DNA of 64,000 nucleotides. Origin: Legionella londiniensis. Lineage in GTDB: Bacteria; Pseudomonadota; Gammaproteobacteria; Legionellales; Legionellaceae. The DNA lies in contig NZ_LNYK01000002.1 of the NCBI RefSeq assembly GCF_001467825.1, forward strand, positions 1-64,000, given 5' to 3'. Both the position numbers and the translations under genes were made by a program. Positions within the stretch are counted from its first letter, which is position 1; each line of letters opens with the position of its first letter. Positions 39,802 to 49,445 of this stretch are shown here, one piece after another. The notes under the pieces are model-generated. The model was not told the DNA's origin, ran no database searches, and worked only from the letters and a program-made list of their open reading frames with translations.

Positions 39802-40647
39802 ATGAAAAATAATTATACTGTCGAGCGCATGACTAAAAATGAAGTTCATCTGGCCGTTGCCTGGGCAGCTGAAGAAGGATGGAACCCGGGGCTTAACGAT
39901 GCCGAGTGTTTTTATCAAACCGATCCCCACGGGTTTTTTGCGGGGAAACTCGATGGCAAAATTATTGCTGTAGGCTCGGCAATCATCTACGATGAACATT
40001 TTGCCTTTTGCGGATTTTATATTGTAGATAAGGCCTACCGCGGTCAGGGATTTGGCCTTCAATTGACCCGGCATCGCTTAAATTATGTCGGCAAACGAAA
40101 TGCAGGCATAGATGGCGTCACCAATATGCTGGATAAATATGCAAGATTGGGTTATAAATTTGCTCATCATAATGCCCGCTACGAATGTACCCGTTTTTTC
40201 TCTTCTCATGAGCATCCTCATATCATCCCGTTGGCGCAAGCCAATTTCTCTGAATTAATGCAATATGACCGCCGACATTTTCCAGCCCCTCGAGAAACAT
40301 TTTTACGCTGCTGGATAAATCAGCCAGGAGCCAGGTCTCTTGCCTATATTCAAGAAGACAAGCTAAGCGGGTATGGCGTGATTAGGCCTTGCATTCGGGG
40401 GTTTAAAATCGGCCCTTTGTTTGCCGACAATCCAGGCATTGCCGATAAATTGTTTTTGCAACTGGCAAACCATGCCATGGGGCAACCGTTCTATCTCGAT
40501 ATACCTGAAAACAATCCTAATGCCATTCATTTAGTCAAACGGTATGACCTTCAGAAAGTATTTGAAACAGCCAGGATGTATTTAAAGGGCGAACCTACCC
40601 TTGAAACCAGGCACATCTATGGCATCACCTCCTTTGAGCTGGGATAA
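39802..40647 (+). CDS. GNAT-family acetyltransferase with C-terminal YitH-like domain
   Basis: About 281 residues. The N-terminal GNAT domain (about 4-130) has the acetyl-CoA loop YRGQGFGLQLT. The second half (about 140-280) resembles the second GNAT-like domain of two-domain acetyltransferases of the YitH type. The substrate is unknown. Three consecutive ATG codons follow an AGGG; the third, at 39802, has the best spacing. A deacetylase-like gene starts four bases after its stop, so the pair is almost certainly one transcript. Confidence 0.75.
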   Translation: MKNNYTVERMTKNEVHLAVAWAAEEGWNPGLNDAECFYQTDPHGFFAGKLDGKIIAVGSAIIYDEHFAFCGFYIVDKAYRGQGFGLQLTRHRLNYVGKRNAGIDGVTNMLDKYARLGYKFAHHNARYECTRFFSSHEHPHIIPLAQANFSELMQYDRRHFPAPRETFLRCWINQPGARSLAYIQEDKLSGYGVIRPCIRGFKIGPLFADNPGIADKLFLQLANHAMGQPFYLDIPENNPNAIHLVKRYDLQKVFETARMYLKGEPTLETRHIYGITSFELG

Positions 40648-40651
40648 TAGC

Positions 40652-41530
40652 ATGCGGGATATGATAGGCTATGGAAGCCATCCGCCAGGGATAATTTGGC
40701 CTAATAAGGCGTCAATCGCAGTGAATTTTGTCATCAACTATGAAGAGGGCGCAGAATTAACGCCCTTAAATGGTGATGCGACCTGTGAGACTTATGGCGG
40801 AGAATTCTCTCTTTCTGCCAGGCCCCGAGGGATGAGAAGCCTGAGCATGGAATCGCTTTTTGAATACGGCAGCCGCAGAGGTATTTGGCGCCTTTTACAT
40901 TTGTTTGACAGCCGAAAAATCCCGCTCACTTTTTTTATCACAGGCCTTGCTTTAACTTTAAACCCTGAATTTTGTCTTTATCTTAGACAAAATGATCATG
41001 AAGTAGCAGGACATGGCTGGCGCTGGATTGACTATGCCAGAATCTCCTTGCAAGAAGAAAAAAAGCATATTACAAAATGCATTGAAACCATAAGGCATCT
41101 GACTGGTAAGGAGGTATACGGTTGGTACACGGGAAGATGCAGTGAGCACACGCGCGCTTTATTGCAACAACATCGAGGCATTATTTACGATTCGGACAGT
41201 TATGCTGACGACCTCCCCTTTTACAGCAACAACCATCTCATCATCCCATATACTTTAGACTGCAATGACTTTCGTTTTTATACCAACCCTGGTTTTAGTA
41301 CAGCAGAAGATTTCTTTCTTTATTTAAAAAAAGCTTTTGACTATCTATATCAAGAAAGGCAACCTGCTGTCATGACCATCGGACTGCATCCAAGGATCAG
41401 CGGAAGACCAGCAAGATGCCATGCCCTGCAACAGTTTCTGGACTATCTCAAGGAGTTTCCGGATATTTGGATCACCCGCCGAATTGATATTGCCCGTTAT
41501 TGGCGACACCATTTTCCGCCCGCAAAATAA
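40652..41530 (+). CDS. PuuE-like polysaccharide deacetylase / allantoinase-type hydrolase
   Basis: About 292 residues of NodB-fold carbohydrate esterase family 4. The start region AVNFVINYEEGAELTPLNGDA and MRSLSMESLFEYGSRRGIWRLL is characteristic of PuuE, the metal-independent allantoinase, and its relatives. HEVAGHGWRW and GWYTGRCSEHT follow. No other purine-degradation gene is nearby, so activity on allantoin is uncertain. Coupling to an acetyltransferase suggests an acylated small-molecule substrate. Confidence 0.75.
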   Translation: MRDMIGYGSHPPGIIWPNKASIAVNFVINYEEGAELTPLNGDATCETYGGEFSLSARPRGMRSLSMESLFEYGSRRGIWRLLHLFDSRKIPLTFFITGLALTLNPEFCLYLRQNDHEVAGHGWRWIDYARISLQEEKKHITKCIETIRHLTGKEVYGWYTGRCSEHTRALLQQHRGIIYDSDSYADDLPFYSNNHLIIPYTLDCNDFRFYTNPGFSTAEDFFLYLKKAFDYLYQERQPAVMTIGLHPRISGRPARCHALQQFLDYLKEFPDIWITRRIDIARYWRHHFPPAK

Positions 41531-41669
41531 GTAAAGAGCAATTTTCGATAAGATACAGCTTGCTTTATCAATAATTTTTCGCATAATTGCTGGAAATTGT
41601 CGTGACCAACCCTTTCAATCTCTACACGATAAATTAAGATCCTGCCCGCTGAACTTTTGGAACTTAAGA

Positions 41670-43130
41670 ATGGATGCTAAACTCGCTGAACTCTGGCAAT
41701 GGATTGAACCTTGCCTTAAACCCTTCACTCACGCCCCTTGCGGAAGCGATCCCTGCTATCAAGATGATTTTGAACAAATCAAGCTCGAAATTGAAAAATT
41801 AAGTCATTGCAATTTTCCTTTAATCAAAAAACTAAGCCATGCGCTCTTGAGCAATTTTTGCAAGGATTTACGCCTGGCGGGCTATTTAACTTTAGCCTTG
41901 ATTCAGGAGCATCAGGTAGCAGGCCTGATTGTGAGCCTCAGATTTTATAAACGCTTGCTGGAGCAATTTGCCGCTACTGTGCATCCCCAAAATCCGAGAG
42001 CGCGCCATGCCGCGTTAGCCTGGCTTAACAATTCCCGGTTTAATTCTTTTCTATCCGCAAGCACTGCCTTAAAACGCGAAGAAATAGAGATCATAGAACA
42101 AACAATCCATGATTTTAACATCGCCATTCGCACCTGTCTTGGTGATGACTGTCAGTTGTTTACTTGTCTTGACGCTTGGTACCGCAACCTTGTGCCTGTT
42201 ACAACCGAAAAAAACGACGAAGGCTCATTGAAAACAAATTTACCTGAAAATGATAGATTCTCCCTTAAGGATGCAAAGCAGGCTCATGAGATGCAGCGTT
42301 TAGTGATTGATTTTTGGCTTAATGAAAAACAATGGCTGCTCGGTTGTCAACTTGCGCGCGCCTGGCGTTGGGGAGAAATGAGGATTCCCAAACAGACGGG
42401 AGGAAAAACCCATATTCATCCACCGCGTAAGGAAGCCCTTGTTTGCCTTGAAAAATTGCATGAACAAGCTCATCCCGAGCGTCTTCTGACACATTGTGAG
42501 CACATGTTTCTTGAACCTGGCGGATCTTATTTTCTCGATCTCCAATGGCATGCCTCACAAGCCGCAAGCTGGATGCAAGAGCCAGGGCTTGCAGAGTTTC
42601 TCTTAACTCAAACCCGCTGGCTCTGTCGGCAATTTCCTGTGTTATTAGAGCTTCATTTCTCAAATGGCCTTTCATTTGCAAGCAATCAAACAAGATTGTG
42701 GCTAACTGAAGCTAAAGCTCGAGCGCAAAACACTGCCGCAAAAACTGCTGCCGCCTTCAGACAGCAGGCAATTAAAAATGCTCAAAAAACAGATCTTGCT
42801 TCTCTTTTGAGAGAGCTGGAAAAAATAACGCCGAAAAACGCTGAGGAATCTTTATCGCTTCTGCAAGCCAAAGGGTATTTCTGCTGGCAAGAAAAGAGAA
42901 TTGATTTGGCTTATATCTTTTATCAAGAACTTGCCGCAAAGGTCGAACAGCTTGGCATGGCAACCTGGATACCTGACAAGGCGCTATCCATCTGGCAGGA
43001 AATCTTTAATTTTTTAAACAGTATTCACTCCCATAAGCTGTCTTCAGACCAGGAACGTCTCAAAACAGAGGTACAAAGAAAAATCTGCTTGCAAAATAGC
43101 TCTGGTGCCTGCGCATTACCTTCAAGCTAG
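41670..43130 (+). CDS. Orphan TssA-like (ImpA N-terminal domain) type VI secretion protein
   Basis: A 486-residue protein. The N-terminal domain (about 15-125) is a clear ImpA/TssA domain: APCGSDPCYQDDFEQIK, then SKDLR-like CKDLRLAGYLTLALIQEHQVAGL and HPQNPRARHAALAWL. The C-terminal half contains the helical VasJ-like region with WLCRQFPVLLELHFSNGLSFA. TssA proteins organise sheath polymerisation in type VI secretion. No other tss gene is in the window. It stands alone and its end overlaps the converging permease gene by nine bases. Confidence 0.75.
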   Translation: MDAKLAELWQWIEPCLKPFTHAPCGSDPCYQDDFEQIKLEIEKLSHCNFPLIKKLSHALLSNFCKDLRLAGYLTLALIQEHQVAGLIVSLRFYKRLLEQFAATVHPQNPRARHAALAWLNNSRFNSFLSASTALKREEIEIIEQTIHDFNIAIRTCLGDDCQLFTCLDAWYRNLVPVTTEKNDEGSLKTNLPENDRFSLKDAKQAHEMQRLVIDFWLNEKQWLLGCQLARAWRWGEMRIPKQTGGKTHIHPPRKEALVCLEKLHEQAHPERLLTHCEHMFLEPGGSYFLDLQWHASQAASWMQEPGLAEFLLTQTRWLCRQFPVLLELHFSNGLSFASNQTRLWLTEAKARAQNTAAKTAAAFRQQAIKNAQKTDLASLLRELEKITPKNAEESLSLLQAKGYFCWQEKRIDLAYIFYQELAAKVEQLGMATWIPDKALSIWQEIFNFLNSIHSHKLSSDQERLKTEVQRKICLQNSSGACALPSS

Positions 43131-44540
43131 GGAACTGGCTGCCATCGCTTCTTTGTTTTTTCGGCGTTCCTGCACACGCGCACTGATAAATGGCGGAAGG
43201 CACATCAATACCAATCCGGCGACCAGCGTCATTTCATAACGCGCAATGCTGCCGACATTGATATTATCAGGAGGAATAAAGCTGACAATCAGCGTCGTAA
43301 CAACGCCTAAAATACCAACCCCGGTTACCAGCAACAGCCCCGGCATACCGCCTGGTATGCAAAAAGGCCGGGGATGATGAGGCATACTGATGCGCAATTT
43401 GATGGCCGCAGCAAACATCAAAAGATACATGAGCATATAAAGTTGTGCTGCCAGCGCAGTTAACAGCCAGTAAGATCCGTTAACACTGGGCATGAACAAA
43501 AAAAGACTGGACAAAATGGTAACAATCACGGCTTGTGCCACCAAAACTGTCACCGGCGCATTTTGTTTATTAACACGACGAAATATCGGCGGCAAATTGC
43601 CATCCTCGGCCGCTACCATTAACCCCTTTGTCGGGGCGATAATCCAGTTGCTCACGCCGCCCAATCCGCCTAATACCAGCATGACAGCGATGAGCGGCAT
43701 AAACTGGGTTAGATGGTAGCGGGCAAAAAATGCATCAAATGCCTGCATGATCCCGGCTACCAGGTTAATATCATGCTGAGGTAAAACCACAGCAATGGCG
43801 AGCGAGCCCAGAATTAAAGTACTTAAAATAATGGCCACTGAATAAATCAGCGCATACGGAAAGGCTTTTTGGGGATTTTGGACATCATTGGCATGAACGG
43901 TTGCAATTTCAATGCCGCAAAAAGACATCATAATGGCCGTCAACGAAACCCACATGGAGCTGTCCTGCCAATGCGGTATGATATCCTTGGCCGAAAAATG
44001 AACTTGCAGAGGATTGCCTTCCAACACCCAACTGGCGCCTAATCCGATAATCAGCGCCATTGGGATTAGAAGGCCAGAAATTGCGCAGATATTGCTAAAG
44101 AGCGCAGAAGATCGCATCCCATACAAGTTGATAAACGTCGTGCCCCAAAAAGAAGCCACGATGACCAGCCATAAAAAATTAGGATTACCGGCCAGATTAG
44201 GGTTTACAAGATAACCCACGGTTCCGGCTACAAACGATAAAATGGTAGGGTACCAAATGACATTCTCAATCCATTGCAACCATATGGCTAAAAAGCCCGT
44301 TTTTTTCCCAAATGCCTCTTTAACCCAGAGATAAACACCGCCTTGTTTTGCCCAACCGGAAGCCAACTCAGCGGAAACCAAGGCTGTGGGAATCAAAAAA
44401 AACAATGCGCCTAAAATGAAAAAGAAAATTAGCTGGCTGCCAAACAACGCTGTAGCAGGCAAATTTCGAATACTATCTACAGAGCCTACGGTAATCATTG
44501 TAAGACTGAATACAGTCAAGGCGTGTTTTTTATGGGTCAT
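43122..44540 (-). CDS. APC-superfamily amino acid permease (GadC-like)
   Basis: A 472-residue permease with about 12 hydrophobic segments. VFSLTMITVGSVDSIRNLP and SAELASGWAKQGGVYLWVKEAFG are typical of the glutamate:GABA antiporter branch. AEDGNLPPIFRRVNKQNAPV is the conserved cytoplasmic loop. Amino acids are the main carbon source of Legionella-like bacteria, which fits. The start at 44540 has AAGGA. No decarboxylase is adjacent. Confidence 0.85.
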   Translation of the reverse strand: MTHKKHALTVFSLTMITVGSVDSIRNLPATALFGSQLIFFFILGALFFLIPTALVSAELASGWAKQGGVYLWVKEAFGKKTGFLAIWLQWIENVIWYPTILSFVAGTVGYLVNPNLAGNPNFLWLVIVASFWGTTFINLYGMRSSALFSNICAISGLLIPMALIIGLGASWVLEGNPLQVHFSAKDIIPHWQDSSMWVSLTAIMMSFCGIEIATVHANDVQNPQKAFPYALIYSVAIILSTLILGSLAIAVVLPQHDINLVAGIMQAFDAFFARYHLTQFMPLIAVMLVLGGLGGVSNWIIAPTKGLMVAAEDGNLPPIFRRVNKQNAPVTVLVAQAVIVTILSSLFLFMPSVNGSYWLLTALAAQLYMLMYLLMFAAAIKLRISMPHHPRPFCIPGGMPGLLLVTGVGILGVVTTLIVSFIPPDNINVGSIARYEMTLVAGLVLMCLPPFISARVQERRKNKEAMAASSLA

Positions 44541-44901
44541 CGCATTCCTTCTTTGGGGCTCTCTATCTACACCGGGCAAAACGATCAAGGATATCCGTAC
44601 TCAATCAATCATCCTTTGCAGATAAAAGTATATTATAAAGTTCTTAACTTAAGAAAACCTTAATAATCGTATAAAAAAAAATCAAATCCTGGCAGGGCAA
44701 ACATTTATTTTGCAGTCATTGCGGATGTCGTTACCTAATCCAGGCACACGAAGCAATAACCCTACCATAATTTTGTTGACTTAAACAATTATACTGGACC
44801 GGTTTGATGGAATTTTTTCCAGGCGTTGACAAGAGATTTTGCGCATGACAGGCATATGAGTTAGGATAAATCATCAATTCATTAAAATTAAGGCATTGGA
44901 T
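44541..44901. promoter_or_regulatory. Divergent region between the permease and amidohydrolase genes
   Basis: A gene-free 361-base region, AT-rich. TATAAT on the minus strand (44637-44632) is a likely -10 for the permease. TATACT near 44790 is a likely -10 for the amidohydrolase, next to the small inverted pair TTGTT/AACAA. No good -35 is seen for either. Confidence 0.35.
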
Positions 44902-46605
44902 ATGCGCGTCTTTTTAATGATATTTGCCTTGAGCACGCATCTTTTTTTATGCAAGCATTGCCTGGCCGATCAACCGTCAGAAAAACGCTGGCTATGTGGA
45001 AATGCCGAAAAAATTTTTACCGATGCAAATTTTATTACCCTGGATCCAAGGCAACCCAGGGCGCAGGCAGTGGCAGTGACCAATGGCTATATCGTGGGCG
45101 CAGGCAATGAACAGGACATTATCGAGCAGTGCCGCGGAGATAAAACTGAGCTTGTTGATTTAAAAGGCGCTACAGTTATACCGGGCTTTATCAATACTTA
45201 CTCGCGTTTGGTTATGACGGGCTGGTTATATGATCACGCATTTGACATTTCTTCAACCAACCCATTTAAGCAGAAGAACTGGAAACCGATAAAAACCCTG
45301 GATGCCTTCTTAACTTTCCTCGAAAAACTGCGGCCTTCCGCCGGGGAATGGCTTATTGTCAGCGGCTATGATGAAACAAAAATACACGGAGACCCATTAA
45401 CCATCGAAATTTTAAATGATAAAAAAAAGGATGCTCCAACGATTGTATTCTATGCTTCAGCGGATAAAGCCTTGCTGAACCAAGCTGGCATTGACAAACT
45501 CAAAACGAAGGGCATCCAGATTAACAAAAATGGCATCGTGAGCGGCCGCTTATTCAATCGCTTGCTCAGTGAGTTGATCCCTACGCCCCTTGTCGAAAAA
45601 TCCATTCAAACTGCCGCTGATTTTTATGCAGGGCAAGGTTATACAACAGTTACCGAAATTCAGGGAAATAATGCCTGGCTCAGGGCATATGACAAGCTAA
45701 CCGAAACCTCAAAACTTCCGGTTGACATCATTTATGTATCAGAAGATCTGAAAACGAAAAAAACCCTGGATCTGCTTTATCAGGATAATCCAAGATTATA
45801 CGCAGGGCCTTTATTGATCCAGGTGGATGGCTTCCCCCATAACTACACCGCCTTTTTAACCCACAGCTATAAGCATAATCATGTTGCTGAGAGCGGGGAC
45901 TGGCCAGGCAAGTATCTTAAGCTATCGCCCAACCTGCTTGAACAGGCCATCCTTGAGGCTTACAGACACAATATTCCTGTGATGGTTGAAGCCAATGGCG
46001 ATGCGGCAATTGATTTAGGCCTGAATATCATTCAAAAAGCAGAACGCTTGTTCCCCGGCCAACAAATCCCCCCCATCTTCATTAATGCCGATTTTGTCCG
46101 TGATGATCAGCTGCATCGCATGGGTAAGGCGGGAATAAAAATAAGCTTTTTTGCTCCTTACCTCCACTATTGGGGTGAGCAATTATGTCATGAAGCATTA
46201 GATCCTTCACTAGTTCATCATATGGCGCCCTTTGCAACGGCAAAAAGCAAACTTGGCAAGGCAGCAGCGCACGATTCTCCTCCCATGACCGCGCCAATGC
46301 CTCTTAATGCCTTAAATCTCATGACAACAAGGAAAATTCAAGTCTGGAATTACCCGCTTAACCAACACTGCCCACAATATTTCTCACTTGCCGAGCGCAT
46401 TTCCCCGCAAGATGCTTTAGAAGCGCTCACCATTAATGCAGCAGATTTATATGGATTAGATAAAGAAAAAGGCTCACTGATGGTTGGAAAATTAGCTGAT
46501 ATGACCATATTAAGCGCCAATCCTCTGCTGTACTCCTCACAAGAACCCAAGGTACTCGGCACTATCCTGCGTGGTCAATTAAGATGGGCAGGTATGAAGA
46601 GTTAA
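44902..46605 (+). CDS. Exported AepA-like amidohydrolase-family protein lacking metal ligands
   Basis: A 567-residue protein with a signal peptide (about 1-22, ending CLA) and the fold of amidohydrolase-3 (YtcJ / AepA) proteins. The N-terminal beta domain and VIPGFIN entry to the barrel are normal. However, the metal-binding HxH is replaced (PGFINTYSRL, about 94-103). The later HaxGD His is Glu (VEANGDAA) and the next His is Asn (FINADFVRDD). The final Asp region reads AAHDSPPM. It is probably not a normal metallohydrolase. The start is the ATG at 44902; a TTG two codons earlier is less likely. Confidence 0.8.
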   Translation: MRVFLMIFALSTHLFLCKHCLADQPSEKRWLCGNAEKIFTDANFITLDPRQPRAQAVAVTNGYIVGAGNEQDIIEQCRGDKTELVDLKGATVIPGFINTYSRLVMTGWLYDHAFDISSTNPFKQKNWKPIKTLDAFLTFLEKLRPSAGEWLIVSGYDETKIHGDPLTIEILNDKKKDAPTIVFYASADKALLNQAGIDKLKTKGIQINKNGIVSGRLFNRLLSELIPTPLVEKSIQTAADFYAGQGYTTVTEIQGNNAWLRAYDKLTETSKLPVDIIYVSEDLKTKKTLDLLYQDNPRLYAGPLLIQVDGFPHNYTAFLTHSYKHNHVAESGDWPGKYLKLSPNLLEQAILEAYRHNIPVMVEANGDAAIDLGLNIIQKAERLFPGQQIPPIFINADFVRDDQLHRMGKAGIKISFFAPYLHYWGEQLCHEALDPSLVHHMAPFATAKSKLGKAAAHDSPPMTAPMPLNALNLMTTRKIQVWNYPLNQHCPQYFSLAERISPQDALEALTINAADLYGLDKEKGSLMVGKLADMTILSANPLLYSSQEPKVLGTILRGQLRWAGMKS

Positions 46606-46613
46606 TTGACTTT

Positions 46614-47159
46614 TTAACGAAGCTTCCTGCCTGTTAATACATCAAATATTGCACTGGGATTGAGCGCTCCTCCTAAATCACCGGCAACTAAACCGGCAAT
46701 CCCTTGTGGGAATTGTTCCACCAGTTCATCATGGCTTCGCGCCGGCGGCTCCCCGCTTAGATTGGCGCTGGTGGAAATAAGCGGGCCATCTTTGCAGAGT
46801 TCCTGTGCCGTTTGATGTGCACTCATGCGTATGGCAATGCTGTTATGACTGCCCGTAAGCCAAGCAGGCAAGGCTTTGTTTTTAGGAAAAATCCAAGTTA
46901 CCGGCCCAGGCCAGCTTTTCTTCACTTCTGCAAGCTTATCAGATGGGATATCGTCAATTAACCCTGATAATTGTTCCCAATTGGAAATCAAAAGAATCAA
47001 CCCCTTTTCCTGAGGCCTTTTTTTAAGCGCCAGAAGCTGATTCACAGCTACTTCATTAAAAGGATCACAACCCAAGCCATATACGGCCTCTGTGGGATAA
47101 GCTATGATTTTTCCGAGCTGCAGCAGTATTCTTGCTTCATCAACATCAATCAGTTTCAT
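46614..47159 (-). CDS. tsaC: Threonylcarbamoyl-AMP synthase
   Basis: Makes the threonylcarbamoyl adenylate used for t6A modification of tRNAs decoding ANN codons. The 181-residue single-domain Sua5/YrdC/YciO protein shows IAYPTEAVYGLGCDPFN, KKRPQEKGLILLI and GPVTWIFPK. The C-terminal SANLSGEPPARSHDELVEQF follows. Length matches TsaC, not the longer Sua5. It is convergent with the amidohydrolase gene, eight bases apart. Confidence 0.95.
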   Translation of the reverse strand: MKLIDVDEARILLQLGKIIAYPTEAVYGLGCDPFNEVAVNQLLALKKRPQEKGLILLISNWEQLSGLIDDIPSDKLAEVKKSWPGPVTWIFPKNKALPAWLTGSHNSIAIRMSAHQTAQELCKDGPLISTSANLSGEPPARSHDELVEQFPQGIAGLVAGDLGGALNPSAIFDVLTGRKLR

Positions 47160-47161
47160 AG

Positions 47162-47479
47162 TTAAAAATCAATTTCAAAATAATACGGATCATAACGATA
47201 GCAGAACCACTGCAGCTGTAAACCATGATGTTCAATGATAATGGAAATCATATCCAGCGCAGAGAGCGAGGGCTTTTCAGTCAGAAAACATACCCTTTCA
47301 ATCCCAGCCAAAATCACAAAATGATAATTTTTTTTATTCTTATACTCTTCGGGAAAGGTATAAAAACCTTCATGAACCTCAAGTTTTACAGGCTTGCCAT
47401 GAATCACCATGCGCTCAGCAAAAACCACAGCGCTGACGCACATGAGTCCTATAATAAACGCATGGGCTATATATTTCAT
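47162..47479 (-). CDS. Small exported protein, unknown function
   Basis: A 105-residue protein with a signal peptide (about 1-20, ending VFA). The mature part is about 85 residues, rich in Tyr and Phe, with two Cys (in RVCFL and QWFCYRY) that could form a disulfide. I recognise no family. It has a good GGGAG site and lies two bases before tsaC on the same strand. dsbB is encoded about 2 kb away. Confidence 0.6.
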   Translation of the reverse strand: MKYIAHAFIIGLMCVSAVVFAERMVIHGKPVKLEVHEGFYTFPEEYKNKKNYHFVILAGIERVCFLTEKPSLSALDMISIIIEHHGLQLQWFCYRYDPYYFEIDF

Positions 47480-47671
47480 GAGAGCTCCCTCTCCCACCAG
47501 GACGAAAATCTCCCGACAATGCTTAAATTATAGCCAACAATATCCCTACATTTGACATTTTTTTGCAAAATATTGGCATTGACGGCCGAAACATTGAAGG
47601 AGTCAACGTCCTGCCTTATCATGGTTACAGGAGTTTGTTCCCAACCAATAAAATAAGAATAAGGCATTACT

Positions 47672-48181
47672 TTACACGCAAGCTTTCTCATCCTCAACGA
47701 TTTTCAGGATCTCAATATCCTCCAGAGGCACATCCCGATGACCAAAGCGCGAGCCTGTTTTGACTTTGGATATGGCATCCACCACATCCATACCCTCTAT
47801 TACCTCACCAAAAACACAATACCCATAGGTTTGCGGGGCAACACCTGTAAAATTCAAAAATTCATTGTCAGCCACATTAATAAAAAATTGCACGGTAGCT
47901 GAATGAGGCTCCATAGTTCTGGCCATTGCAATTGTGCCGCGCTTATTGGGCTTGGCTGCTTGCGCTTCATTTTTGATGGGCGCGCCGGTTTCTTTTATCT
48001 TCATGCCTGAGGTGAAGCCGCCGCCTTGTATCATAAAGCCATCAATCACGCGGTGAAACAAGGTCCTCTCATAAAAGCCCTGACGAACATAGTTTAAAAA
48101 ATTAGCAGAAGTATGGGGCGTATTGACTGTATCAAGCTCAATACGGATATCGCCCTTAGTGGTTTGAATTAAGATCATCAT
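47672..48181 (-). CDS. ppiB: Peptidyl-prolyl cis-trans isomerase, cyclophilin type
   Basis: Cytoplasmic cyclophilin of 169 residues that speeds proline isomerisation during folding. [13 protein letters not shown], the QFFIN-type core seen here as [15 protein letters not shown], and [15 protein letters not shown] are diagnostic. There is no signal peptide, so this is the PpiB rather than the PpiA type. It follows tgt after seven bases. Confidence 0.95.
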   Translation of the reverse strand: MMILIQTTKGDIRIELDTVNTPHTSANFLNYVRQGFYERTLFHRVIDGFMIQGGGFTSGMKIKETGAPIKNEAQAAKPNKRGTIAMARTMEPHSATVQFFINVADNEFLNFTGVAPQTYGYCVFGEVIEGMDVVDAISKVKTGSRFGHRDVPLEDIEILKIVEDEKACV

Positions 48182-48188
48182 TTTTCTC

Positions 48189-49346
48189 TTATTTGCTGTG
48201 AGTCATTATCAAATTGCGCATTTTAGCACAAACATCATGAAGGACATGAATGTTATGAATGCTGGCCAATGCAGTGAATAAAGTGGTTTTTTGTTTACAT
48301 AAGTGATGCAGGTAAGCCCGGGTATAGTGAAGGCAAGTATAACAGCTGCAATCAGCCATAATGGGATCAAGATCATTGGCGTAACAGGCTTTTTTAATTT
48401 GTATACGGCCATTGTCATGCTCACTGACAAATTTCAGCCAGTTTCCTTCGTTGACGGTTTTACCGCAATACAATGCGCCGTGGCGAGCGTTGCGTGTTGG
48501 CGCGACACAATCAAACATATCAATGCCTTCAGCAACCACATCCAGCAAGTCCTGGGGCGACATGCCGACCCCCATGCTGTATCGCGGCTTATGCTCAGGT
48601 AAAAACTCATGAATCCAGCGAATCACTTCAACCGTTTTCATCATGTCAAAACCAATGGTCTCACCGCCTACGGCAATGCCATCAAGGGATAAAGAGGCCA
48701 CAAAATCAGCGCTTTCCCGACGCATATCCTGGTAAATGCCTCCCTGGACAATACCGAATAGCGCTTGCTGCTTACCATAAACGGAAGTTGGATGCTGGCT
48801 ATGGTAGGCCAGTGATTGCTTAAGCCAGCGATGGGTTCTCGTCATGATATGCCTTGCCATCTCGCGATCAGCGCTGTCAGGGGTGCACTGATCAAAAGCC
48901 ATGATGATGTCAGCACCAATGATTTTCTGAGTCTCCATCGACATTTCTGGGGTCATGTGGATCATGTGACCGGAATCGGGCAGACGAAAATGGGCGCCTT
49001 CTTCATCAATGGTACATATTTCTTTATTTTTAGATAGGCTAAACACTTGAAAACCGCCGCTATCAGTCAACATCGGCCCATGCCAGCCCATAAATTCATG
49101 CATGCCGCGAGCTTTTTTGATGATTTCCATTCCCGGCGCACAAAGCATGTGATAGGTATTACCGCCCAGAATGATTTGACTGCCTGCATCTATCAATTCC
49201 CCAGGCATCATATTGTTTACCCCGGCACGGGTTCCTACAGGCATGAATACAGGAGTGACAAAGGCGCCATGAGGTGTTGTAACTTTTGTCACACGGGCAC
49301 GGGTGTGCTTATGCCGGCATAATACTTCGCAGCGGAAAACATTCAT
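48189..49346 (-). CDS. tgt: tRNA-guanine transglycosylase
   Basis: Exchanges guanine 34 for preQ1 in tRNAs for Asp, Asn, His and Tyr on the way to queuosine. The 385 residues contain MPVGTRAGV, the [12 protein letters not shown] pocket, QGGIYQDMR and [10 protein letters not shown]. The zinc site has C-S-C-x2-C with a downstream His (about 320-345). yajC and secDF, the common downstream partners, are absent; queH, another queuosine gene, lies about 10 kb away in the window. Confidence 0.97.
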   Translation of the reverse strand: MNVFRCEVLCRHKHTRARVTKVTTPHGAFVTPVFMPVGTRAGVNNMMPGELIDAGSQIILGGNTYHMLCAPGMEIIKKARGMHEFMGWHGPMLTDSGGFQVFSLSKNKEICTIDEEGAHFRLPDSGHMIHMTPEMSMETQKIIGADIIMAFDQCTPDSADREMARHIMTRTHRWLKQSLAYHSQHPTSVYGKQQALFGIVQGGIYQDMRRESADFVASLSLDGIAVGGETIGFDMMKTVEVIRWIHEFLPEHKPRYSMGVGMSPQDLLDVVAEGIDMFDCVAPTRNARHGALYCGKTVNEGNWLKFVSEHDNGRIQIKKACYANDLDPIMADCSCYTCLHYTRAYLHHLCKQKTTLFTALASIHNIHVLHDVCAKMRNLIMTHSK

Positions 49347-49445
49347 AAATCATTGTCCGGCTTATGCTTATAATAAATACTCATTTACTCACCTGTAAAC
49401 CGCGCTTTCTGAGTTAAATGTTCTTAAACGCAAAATGCGAAATTT

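Noticed and set aside
47476-47697. 73-residue minus-strand frame between the small exported protein and ppiB
   Set aside because: It starts inside the ppiB 3' end, has no ribosome site and ends at the next gene's ribosome site; composition is not convincing.
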